64,000 nucleotides of DNA from Phallusia mammillata (taxonomy: Eukaryota > Chordata > Ascidiacea > Phlebobranchia > Ascidiidae), in contig QLIY01000023.1 in the NCBI GenBank assembly GCA_003260075.1, positions 41,620 through 105,619 on the forward strand. The letters run 5' to 3'. This document shows, in pieces, positions 50,225 through 62,943 of the stretch. The stretch's first letter is position 1, and every line of letters starts with the position of its first letter. The notes below the pieces were generated by a model. That model did no database searches and was not told where the DNA came from. It saw only the letters and a list, made by a program, of their open reading frames with translations. The translations under genes were made by a program, and so were the position numbers.

Positions 50225-53200
50225 CTGCAAAAAATAAATATTTGACTTTATTTGTCAAAAAATGATAAAAACATTAAAAAACGTGTTCGGTAAAACCATG
50301 TTACTACCACACCGAGGCACTATTTTGTAGTTATACACAAAGACGATGCCTTCCCAGTTTCCACCTATACGACTTGGCAATAAAAGTTTGCCTTTATCAT
50401 AAAAAGACTACCTTCAAGGTTCGAATATAATAAAGAACAAAATCAACATAGGGGGGGGGGTTTATACACAAAGACGATGCCTTTCCAGTTTCCACCTATA
50501 CGACTTGGCAATAAAAGTTTGCCTTTATCATACAAAGACTACCTTCAAGGTTCGAATATAATAAAGAACAAAATCAACATAGTTTGACATGAGGGTAATT
50601 TTTTAAGGCTTGTGGCCTGCGTACCAAGGTTACGTAACCGCAGGGTAAATAGCGCAGTACGTGGGGAACTTATTTATAAGGAGAAACTCCCTTAACTATC
50701 TCACGCTGGAGCGCCGAGTGTTAACATTCGATGAGCAAACATAATCTCGATAATAGCCTACTCCATGATTGTCCGTTCCCGGCTTGCCACGCATTTACAT
50801 CACAGCTTTGGGATTTGGGGGAACCACGCAGTGACGTAATTTGCGTCATCTTCTATCCCATACAGGCATTTTGTTTGTTTAACAGGAGGAAACGGAACCG
50901 TTTAAAATAAAAAAGTCGCTCACTGCTTAATTTATCAACCGACCAAACACTTACAAATGTGGGCTAAAAATATGTGACGCAAAGATTGTGAATCTAAAAG
51001 GCAAAAATACCAAACGTCTACCCACGCGCCACCCTGTGGAGTAGGCCTAAGCTATTTTTATAAAACACATACACCAAATTTGGAAACTCTGTTTCGACTG
51101 TGCTGTTTTGAAAAGATCAAATATAACTATTTCAATGACAGTGCCCTTTGTAAAAATTAAATCGGTACTTCGTAAATATTGAACTACCAAACCGGACCGT
51201 TTCTCATACCAAGACGGTTAGCAAGCCCTAGCAACTACAGTCGTATAACCGTTACAGACAGTTGGAAAATATAACACCACCCTATTTGTAGAAAAACCAT
51301 GGCTTTTAAAGTGTAACTTTTTGACTTGTTATCCGCAAACACAACTAGCAACTACAATCGCATAACCCTTACGAAGTCGTGTAACCCTTTGAAACAATAG
51401 CAACGCTCTATTTGTAAATACATTATGACAAGTGTTACCTTTTGACTTGTTATCAGTTGTATTGGCCAGATCGCTTTCAGTCTGTACACATTTCATCAGT
51501 TGGTGATTGACAGCATCAAGTCGCTCCTGCAACTTGGCAACCTGACCTCGAATAACCGTCCGAGCGTCCGTGAGCCGACGAGGCATGTTCACAGGAGCCG
51601 GTGACCTGTTCAAAATGCATAATGTTTAAGATGTGGTCAAACGAGCTTTGTAGATGCTGCTGGTAAAATATCGCTAGCCTATTTTTGGGAAACGCGATTG
51701 ATTGTCTAAAATTTTGACAGTGAAAAATTGCCCCTACGATAAAACAAACGATAACAAGTATATATACGACGTTTTACTTTTGAGAATTTACAAGTGTACG
51801 GTGTCGTTATTTTGACCGCATTTGATTTGTAACCGTTATTAAGACATTTTTAAACGCCAAACGAATACTATCATAACTAAAGCTTCTCTGTTATGTGATA
51901 AACCAGGGGTGAATTTGATTTGTTCGCTTGCACTGCAAAAAAATAGTTACACATTCTAATTCCATATTCGCAGGCCACAGGTTGTGCACCCCTGTGATGA
52001 ACATACAAACTATACAACATCAAAATTTAGTTTACCTTTCGATGACTCCATCCGAATTGCGAAGCTGACGTAACCTATTAGCCATGAACACGTCATCGGT
52101 ATTTGGTTTTACTCTTTTTGCCACAAGATGTCGCAGTGTGTCGTCGTTCCGGAACTTTCCATATTGCGCAAGTCGGTTTTGCACGCTCTGCGCAAAAAGT
52201 ATGATGTTGTTGTAAATTTGCGGATACATAGCAAATTGACAATAAACCTTTCAATCTGTCGAGTCTTACATGGGAGTGTGGGATGCAAGAATGTGGTCAA
52301 TTTGTAGAGAACACTTTTTCGTGTCAGACAACGGTACAGGTGGTGTATCGATAGTTCGTAACATTTTTACTGGCCTGGCGAAAACTGCGTTGGTCGCATT
52401 GCACTCATTTTACCCATCAGAAATGCCTTTTCCTTGTTTAGGGCGTAAATCTTAATTATCAACTTTTTTCGCGCAACCATCTTGCCAAAAGCGTTGGAAA
52501 CACAATACGTTTTTGACATTCTTTGCCCATCGCATTATTATGTCAACAGAATCACAAAAATTGCAAATTGGGCCCAAGGCTGCATTGAATTGTCTTGCAT
52601 GGTGTAATACAAATCAGTCATGAAGAAGCCCTCAGTTGAAAGCCTATTAAAGTTGCTTTGCGATTTGTCGGAGTTTGAGTTCACATTCCTCAGTGTAGGT
52701 TGGCGCATAAAAGGTACACCGCAACGTTTTACTTTGAAGAGACGTCAGAAAACGATTAAAAAATTACATGCTAACTTGGACTGCTTCTTATAAGAAACGA
52801 GTTGGAAAAACAAAACCACAAAGACATATTCAAATGCATATGTACTCCCTAAAAACACGTCATGTTTTTTTTGAGAAAGGCGTTGGTAATTTTTTCCGAA
52901 CAAAACGACTTGGGCATGTTTGCAATGACAGTTTAAGTAAACTCTGCAATATAGACTAATGGCAACAAAACTTTACAATCCAAATCGCTTTTTCGTTTTC
53001 GACTTTACGTCAACCATGGTCCAGTCAAAACACACAGTTGCGTCAAACACGAACGACGTCATAAACCTTATTTTCAACAAGGGAATAGAATTGTTTAAAA
53101 ATCGAATTTCCGCTGGTCCCATTTGACGCACTCTGCTGTTGATTTTATGCGAACCAAATGCTTAGGACTGGTATGTCCTCCTTATTGCTTACGTCATGTT

Positions 53201-56200
53201 ACGTCACCTAAATTGAAATGGCCACCGCAAAATAAGGCCCATTGTCGCTGTTTTTTCTCCATTGGTAGCTCGTTGTACGAAGTGTTATCGCAATTCAGTG
53301 AAGCACAAGCTTAAATAGTGAAAAACTCTTGCAAGAATCCAAGAACTAGTTTTAGGTTCCATACAAAACGAAATTGCAGAAAAATGTCGCACTAAGCAAG
53401 GCTAAGTGGAAGAAAACGCCTAAAACCGTTACCATCGATTGATCACCACACAAAATCGACATCGGCAATTTGAAGGTACGAATTATCGGGACCTATGTGA
53501 TTCATAAGGTATGAAACCTTAATGACGATTACGGGAAAAAGATATATGAAGCATCTAATACGACCAGTCAAACACATACTTGGCGGAAGGTAGATGCTTC
53601 GTAAATCTTAATAAAATTGTTAATTAGCCATCGTTTCTAAAAAAAACACGGCTTAAAAATTCTTAACCCCATCATACCACATAAATCATTGCATTGTGTT
53701 TACTCAATGAACAGCACAGTTTTTAAGTTTCCATGCACTTAACACGGAGATTTATCAATGCACGTAAACCACCGCCGGTGGGAATTCCCCTTTGTACTTT
53801 TTTATGAATCACATACTTGTTTGGTGAAGTTTGTTGATACTGGCGTGAAGACGTTGACGTCAATTAAATCATCCAGCACGTGGAGTTTCGTTTCCAATCC
53901 TTGAGCCGTTTCGAGTGGAGCCACGTCCAACGCGCCGCCATTGCTCGAAGCTGATTGGCTGGCAACGCGAGCACGTGAGAAGAACATGTCCTCGCAGGAG
54001 GCTTTGAGCGCCTGTAAAGTGTTTAAGGCGTTAGAAATATGGCAAGCGAAGTGAGCCGTTTAAGACCTCAAGTAACGACGCGAAAATTACTATTCGCTTT
54101 AATTTTACTCCCAACCAAGCGGTTAGGTGTCTATACTTTAGCCAATCCGGCCTATGTTTTGTTTACCAGCTCCACTAATGCTGCCTTACGGGTCGAAACA
54201 GTGTGCCCAATTAGCAGCTTACTTATTGTTTATTGGCTGGGTGCATTTAAGCTTATTATAGTTTGGGACATGACGCACAAATTTACAGGATTTATTGTAA
54301 TGTCGTGACATCACAGTACCTATAGCAACAAGTACAACATGAAAAAGACAACAGACATGGTATTACAATTTGGTCGAGCTGACTATGCTCCGAAGCTTTC
54401 AATTTTGTTCGACATAGAAACTCCTTCAATTTAACCCCAGCGTTCATCTCATTTTCACAGTCATAAATGGAACATATAACAATATATAACATGAAAACTG
54501 ACATGCCGGCCCCTGGGAAGCATCGCTTTAGCAAACAATAAACTCTTCTCAGTGAAATTTCACGCCAGGCCTATTGATGGCGTTATACCGAATCAACCGA
54601 TCTCCAAGCATTCCATACGGCAAAGAACTGACTAGAAAAATCTAGCCTGATGTGGTGGGATTCGAACCCACTCCAATTAAATAATATTACACACTAAATT
54701 GTCGGAAAGGTTTTATTAAATGGACCTGTTTGGACCAAGTTGTTGGACGTTCGATGCAGAAAGGTTTAAATTTTCAAGTAATGTTTCGTTTAAGGCAATC
54801 GAAAAGTATTGCATTTTGTGGCCTTGTAGAGTAATTAATGTACTAATATGGCACGCTACTGACCTTGTAAAATGCACGGAGGAAATATGGATCAGAATCA
54901 TCGTCCAGTTGACCCACAGCGATGTGTGCCATGCAATGGATGACCACCATTACGAAGTCACCAACCGATGTGAGGCGATCGGCTCGTACAAAGAGCATAC
55001 GACGAGCCCGTTGGTAAAAGAATGACTGGCGGAATGCGTTGCGATCATAGTTGTTTGCGGGAAGGTTGTTAGCGAGAAGAAGAGTGACTTCCTCAGTCTA
55101 AATGTTAGAAGTCGATTACTCAACGTTTAATTGTTATTAGCTAGGGCAATTTTTTTGCACATCAGTAAGTATGAAATGTAAACATATTTAAAGAGGAATA
55201 AAGGTAGGGGATGGTGAAAAGGTTTTTGTAATTGCTCGTGACTTTTTTGACCCAAACACTGAAATGACTTAAAGTTACAACGTGTTGGACAAGGTTTGGT
55301 CTTATATTAACAAAAAAAAAGTTGTTTAAAAACATAATGTTGCGGTTGTTAATGTTTCTATTGTAAGTCTCTTTTTTTCACAAAAAGCACTTTAAATAAA
55401 TAAAGCAGCTTTTTGTCGTTTTGTTGAAAAATAATCTTTCGCAATTCCTTCAGTTTTTCACAAACGGGGTTTAGGAGTCACAATGCAGTACTTGCCTCCA
55501 GTACATTCTGCAGCATTCTTGCAACAAACACTCCGAATCTGTAAACGACGAACTGACTCGGTGTGAGTTGGTTGATCTCAGCCGGCACAAGTTCCCCTTG
55601 CAACATCCATTGTGCATCCTGCACGAAATAATCACTTCGTAATTTTTTATCTCAGTGACAAAATTAGTTGTCATTGCTTAATGCTAGAACACGCATAACA
55701 TTTTATCTAGTGACAGTCGCATATATCGCACCAGGATATCTTTAACAACAGGCGATGTGTTCACTAAAACTTGCAATATAGGGGGGGGGGGATATCTTTA
55801 TCTTTAACAAAGGATATCTTTAACAACAGGCGATGTGTTCACTAAAACTTGCAATATAACGCTTATACGTTTGCTTGCCATGTGGCACACTGTATATTTG
55901 AATGCACATCTGGGGGACATATTATGTATGGTTGTACGGTCGCTGGTTTGTGTATAGTCCTTTTAACAAACGCACCTGTATGTCAATGAAGGGTGTCGAT
56001 GTTGATCCCTTGACTTTTGCATCGCCCGGTTTCAGATGGACCTGAAGTCGTTCTTCCATTTCCTGTAGTTGCTGTAGAAAAGACAAACCAAAAAGGGGAC
56101 ATTAATGTCAACCAAACATCTATTTGGTTGCAATTTCTTCTGTTTATTCCTTATTTTCAACACAAAACATTTGATTCTCTAAGATCTCAATCGTTTAAAC

Positions 56201-59200
56201 GTTTTTTTTTCTATGATTGTTTACAAGGACGCTTTACATCACAAAACCGTTTATCTCAGTAAAACAGACCGGTTTAAATCGTGTTTTACAGTTATACAAG
56301 CACCCTTTTGCAAAAACGTTTAAAAAGGTAAGAACAAATTCTGACCTCTTAACACTACTCAGCAAAAACGCAACTCCAGTGGGGGGGGGGGCTATTTGGT
56401 TGCAATTTCTTCTGTTTATTCCTTATTTTCGACACAAAACATTTGATTCTCTAAGATATAAAAATGAATTGAAAATATTACAACACATCGTCCAACGCAG
56501 GGATCCTAACCCATTGCTTTTGGCTCAATCGTTTAAACGTTTTTTTTTTTTCTATGATTGTTTACAAGGACGCTTTACATCACAAAACCGGGGGGGGGGG
56601 TAAATACCATATACTGTTTTCATAAGCGACGGCTCAACTAGTTTTTTATGTGGTTTACCTTGAAGAAGTCAGAATTCTGTAGCATTGTATTCCATTCAGC
56701 GGGCACAGCACCTGCCATCATCGGTATTCCGGCGATAATATTCGTCTGTGCATAGGTCGGGGATTCCCCTTCGTCGGAGTCAGAACTGTCCGAGCTGTCA
56801 TCTTTATCGTCACGTGAGCTGTGACAAAAAGAATCATTCAAAATGTTGAATTAGCATACAAAGCGGAAAAGTCGAGTTAAGTTTATTTCGCTTGGTGAAA
56901 TTACACATAGCGACACAGTTGCACTAAAACAATCAACAAGCCGGAAATAGCGCAACGTTAAAACGTTATGAAGCGCAAAACAGTGGAGTGGATCATGACT
57001 AAACGCACTGCAGCTACATCGTATTATGATGCGTTATATGGCGGGAGCTCATAAGAGAGTGAGTTTGGCGCACTGTGAGTATAACACGGGGGGGGGGCCA
57101 TTCAGCGGGCACAGCACCTGCCATCATCGGTATTCCGGCGATAATATTCGTCTGTGCATAGGTCGGGGATTCCCCTTCGTCGGAGTCAGAACTGTCCGAG
57201 CTGTCATCTTTATCGTCACGTGAGCTGTGACAAAAAGAATCATTCAAAATGTTGAATTAGCATACAAAGCGGAAAAGTCGAGTTAAGTTTATTTCGCTTG
57301 GTGAAATTACACATAGCGACACAGTTGCACTAAAACAATCAACAAGCCGGAAATAGCGCAACGTTAAAACGTTATGAAGCGCAAAACAGTGGAGTGGATC
57401 ATGACTAAACGCACTGCANAGGCTAAACGCACTGCAGCTACACCGTATTATGATGCGTTATACGGCGGGAGCTCATAAGAGAGTGAGTTTGGCGCACTGT
57501 GAGTATAACACGACTGGGACCTGGGGGGAAACGTTGGTGGGACCAGTCGGTGGGTAGTTTGAATGAAAAGAAATTGTGTTAATACGACTACTACCAATTC
57601 CTTAAACCCAATCATGTACATTTTATAAAACGTTTTAAAATGGTACAATTTTAAAGGCTTCTTAATCCACCTGACAACTTCCTGTGTGGCGAGCAACATC
57701 TTCTCCGTCTTTTCCATATCTCGTTTTCCGTCTTCCACGATCTTGATCATCTGTTCCGCTTCTTCGGCGTCTAGTTTGCTCATCGCTTTCGACTTAAGCT
57801 CTTCTTGTTTCCTTCTGCGTCTCTCCTCCAATTTCTTCTTCAGCTCATCTTTGGAGCGCTGACGTTCAGCTGCAAGGTTTGCCTGAATAAAAAAATGATG
57901 TTGTTTGAAACACTATATACGGATCTGTTCATAAGTTTAATGGTAAAAATAACGGCCCAAATAGACGTAAAAAGCGACATGCTTTATTGTTCAAACGTTT
58001 CGGCAAATGCTCATGCCATCATCAGTGATATGAAGGCCACATCAGTTACACCCATTACACCTCGCTTCTGCGCCCCTTTTTATCTATCGTTTTTATGCGA
58101 CGCTTGTTTCGCACCTTTTTATCATTCTTTTATGCGACTAAAGTGTATATAAATGGGTGCAATTGATGTGGCCTTCATATCACTGATGATGGCATGAGCA
58201 TTTGCCGAAACGTTTGAACAATAAAGCATGTCGCTTTTTACGTCTATTTGGGCCGTTATTTTTACCATTAAACTGATGTTGTTTGTTTTGGATGATAAGT
58301 ATCAAAAAATAAAGCCAAATTATATTTTTATTGCCACGTCATTAAATTATCATTGTTGAACAGTTTCGTTAAAAAAACGGAAAAAAACATGGGTTATTAA
58401 GTCAAGTGTTCGAATGCCAACCGGTTAAAAGGTCATTTACTATGTTACGGTTTACCACCAATTTCCATTTAAAGTTTGGTAGTGATTAACCAAACTGTAT
58501 TTTTTTGCACGATCAAGTAAGAATTTCGTGATTTTTGTAACTGACGGATTGAGAGTATATACTCGATGTATTATTCTGTCACACATAGGTTTCAGCTTCC
58601 GGCTTCAACCTCTGAAACGTTTGCATGATAAATGCAATTAATACAGCGACGATTTTATCAAATACGGTTACTAAAGTTAAGAACCTTAAATGTCAACTAA
58701 AACCAACACAAACGCGTTTTCAACCTTATTTCTCTGGCTATTTTTGCCATAGGGGGGGGGGCCAGCTTCAACCTCTAAAACGTTTGCATGATAAATGCGA
58801 TTAATTCAGCGACGATTTTATCAAATACGGTTACGAAAGTTAAGAACCTTAAATGTCAACTAAAATCAACACAAACGCGTTTTCAACCTTATTTCTCTGG
58901 CTATTTTTGCCATATTACGTATTCTCCGATTTAATGAAAATAGAAATGATAAAGAAACACAATTGGTTAAAAAAATATTTTTGTACGTTGTGTGGGTGGG
59001 CACGTAATAGGTGTTGACAGTTCATATACATAACCATTGATTAAAACGTCTAAAAAAATCTTTACGTTTTTTGCTTGGCTTCGCTTGAGAAGTTGTGATC
59101 AATAGAATAGACACGGTCATATTTGACTCAAAACCGCCCTTCCACCTAACATATTTCTATTGTTGCGTCATAAAGAAATGCGCGAAGAACGAAGTTTGGA

Positions 59201-62200
59201 ATTTTTTTACCGGAAGCTGATCATGCTTAAAGCGAGTTTTCGACAAATTTTAAGGTTATATTTAGAAAAAACTATCTGGTTTTAAATCCTACCAACAAGG
59301 ATTTTTGAAAACGCCCAAAACAAATTTCGACAGACAAAAATTGAATTACAACTCCAGTTTGTCATTTCTCAAGGTTTTGATCGATGTTTCATGGTGATTT
59401 CCTCACATGAGTTCGTGATTCATTGAATCAATATCATGTAAACATAGGCGGCTACTTACATCATTATGAGGGTATTTCCATAGATGTTGTATGTTGCGAC
59501 AAATAGTTAGATGGAAAATTTTACCGATTAATGGCTTTGCGATGTTTTAAATTCACACTAAGCTAGCGCCAAAATGTTTCTCTTTTCTTGCGTTTTTCAA
59601 GTAAATATTTAAGTATAGACGTATATTTCTATGATACCAAAGTTTGTGATTGCATTTTATCTGTTTAACGTAACTTATAAGCTCGTTGCTTGGTAGATGA
59701 TTACTGGGATAACTCTGGTCAGCAGATTTACGTTAAAAAACGAACAGTTATTTGTCCGTAAGATTTTTAGACATATATATTTCGCCTTAACAGCATTATC
59801 AGTAGCTTATTAAAATAGAATCAATAGAGGAATATTAACCATAGATTCAAAATGACAAATCACTCAATGTTTTAATAAACTTAAGTTCAAACAAAGCTTT
59901 TTTTAACAAAATACCCGACCCAGGGGGGGGGGACAAACAGTTATTTGTCCGTAAGATTTTTAGACATATAGATTTCGCCTTAACAGCATTATCAGTAGCT
60001 TATTGAAATATAATCAATAGAGGAATATTAACCATAGATTCAAAATGACAAATCACTCGATGTTTTTATAAACTTAAGTTCAAACAAAGCTTTTTTTAAC
60101 AAAATACCCGACCCACCGATAAAATTAGGAATCTCTTTTCCAAAACAATATGCAAAAAACGCTGTAAGTGTTTTACGGGTATCTTTCAGAACTTAAATAC
60201 CAAACCCCAACCATTATGCGACAACACGTCCTTAGCATATTACCTCAATTTTTTTGACGCTTTCATGATGTTCCTTCAGCAGTTTATCTTTTTCATCTTG
60301 TGTGAGATCGGAGGCAAGGATCTCCTGCTCCCTGCGCTCCGCATCTTTCATGCTCGACTCCGCGCTCTTCTGCAACCTCTGATCCTCCTCCCGCTGGATC
60401 CTTATGGATGTGTCCGAGAGCTCCCTAGTGAGGGCATCCACTTCATCGGCGATGTGTTTGTTCGCTACAGCGAAAATGAATTCGTTTCGATGCCATTAGT
60501 TTATTTTTGTTGTCATAAGTCTTACTTTACGTCAACTTTTATATTCTTTTTTTTGCAACAAATCTTGTTTATACTTTGGTGTAAAAGGTATTTTTCACTT
60601 TATTCTGGTGGACAAGGATGCTTTTTATTACCAATAACAAAACTATGAGATTTGAAACATTGTCATGCAAACCAGTATTTTGTTATGAAGTCCTAAAACA
60701 CCAGGGAATGTTTGTACTTTAAGATAGGGATTATTTTCCGACACATTTGGAAATCTCTCACGACACAGGGGGGGGGGGGGGGGGGGCAAGTTCATGCTTA
60801 CAGAAGCTTTATAGCTAATACAAAATAATTCATATAACCAAACTAGGTCAAAAGTCCGGATGCCACCTTTTTTCTCTTTCTTCCTCTTCTCACTCTTCAA
60901 CTGCTGGATCTTTGTGTCAATCTCCTGTTTCTTCTGTTCGCGGAATTTCCTGGCTTCATCCGCCGCGAAAGCAGCTTCTTCGCCGTATTTGTGCATCAAT
61001 GCCTGCATGAGACGAGCAAAATAAGAGAAAATCACAAAAGTACATTAAAAACGGTTTCTATTTTACTCGTCTGATTAAAATTTATGAGTTTTTTAGTAAG
61101 TTTAGGTTAAGGAAATTACATTTCGTATCTTATCTCGGGGGGGGGGATCTGATATAAATTTATTTTTTTAGTAAGTTTAGGTTAAGGAAATTACATTTCG
61201 TATCTTATCTCAATATTTCGCGTTTTTCATCTTCGATTTCTACGTCGCCGTGCAAACCCTATTGTAATTGTGATGATGGCATGTATTGCTGACAATGTGT
61301 TTGATTTGATTTAAGCATGTGTTTTTTTACGACGATTCGGTCCTGAGAAGTTTAATTAATACCAGAAAATGTTTTTTATATCGCTAACGACAAACCAATA
61401 CGAAAAATGAAAAATAGGGTAAAATTAGGCACATTGAAAAGAGATGATAAAGTGACGTATTTTGACCTTTGTACCCCCCCTTTCCCCCCAAACAATAACA
61501 AGAAAATAAAAATTTTGAGAGCACAGAAACTAATCGTACAAAAAAACTTGTTTGTTATGGATTTTCATGTAATTAACAATTGTTCCTGCAATATAAATGT
61601 CTATATGTCGACACTTTTATAGCAACAACGTCATCTTGCCTCTTCCGGGTTCAGGCTTCTCATGGTATCGGCTAACTCCTTCAAATGTTGTTCGCGCAAT
61701 TCCAGTTTGCGTTCCGCTTGGTCGATTGCCAGTGATGCACAAGCCGCTTTCACAGCTGTTGCAATCATCACTTCGGTTTCCTTGTCAAATTCGGCCAGTT
61801 CTGCACAACAAGGAGTCTCAATTTACTACAAACCCAAGGAATCTCTTTTAACTTGCACATGTGGTTTGTAAATGGACACTTAAGCTATGGGAACATGACC
61901 AGTAAAGTTGATAAACGATCCGATTTCAAATAGTCAAATGGTTTGGCATCTACTTTGTAGTATATTGGGAAGAAATGAAATGCTTTAGTTGTAATGAGAG
62001 AAATTGGTCGCTAAAGATAGGGAACCACTGCTTTGGACAATCAGAGAAAATTGAACCTATTGCAGTGATCATATTTTTTTCAATTTACTTGGTTGAAAAC
62101 TGGAACCAACAAATTTTGTAGGCGAAGTTTCATTGAAAAGACTTTATTTGCTCTCCTAAAACACCCTTTTCGATCAGCGCTGTTTATTTGGCAGGGAACA

Positions 62201-62851
62201 CCTAAAGTAGTTCAGTAACGTTTTAGTGGTGTCAACAGATTTCTACCACCGATTTTGCCATAATTTTACAACAGAAACAAAATTACATTGCTGAACAAAG
62301 CGTGCAAAAACGCAGATTTTCCTACCTTTCTCTTGTTTCGCTTCAATTTTTTTCTTCATCTTCATGACTTTGCCCGCTGGCTCACCGGCGTGACTCAACA
62401 AAAACTCCTTGACCTGCTCCTCGTGCTGAGTCAGCATGTTGTCGCGCATCTCAGTTCGTTCGACGGAAGCCTGAGTGAAAAACAACACTGGAATCACGTA
62501 ATCCGAATACACGATTACAAAAAATAGCGCAAGTTGGGAGAGAACAGAAAGATGACGTCATTGTACTTTTTATGACGTCATACCGAAACTTAAACGTAAA
62601 TCATTTATCAGTGCCAAGACTCGTGGGGAAGTTTTTAGGATTTTTTTCCTGGTACTACGAAAAAAGGTGAAAACTTTCCATGGAATTTTTTGCCACATCC
62701 GCGTGGAATGAAACCGCCTGAAAACACAAACTTGTCATGCCGGAAACAATTTAAACGTCTAGACGACACCTTTATTAATTTCCTCGATTTTTTTTTATAA
62801 ATGTTAAATAGCAAGAATTATTCTATATTCTTCTGCTTAAACCGTTTTTTT

Positions 62852-62943
<92 letters not shown>

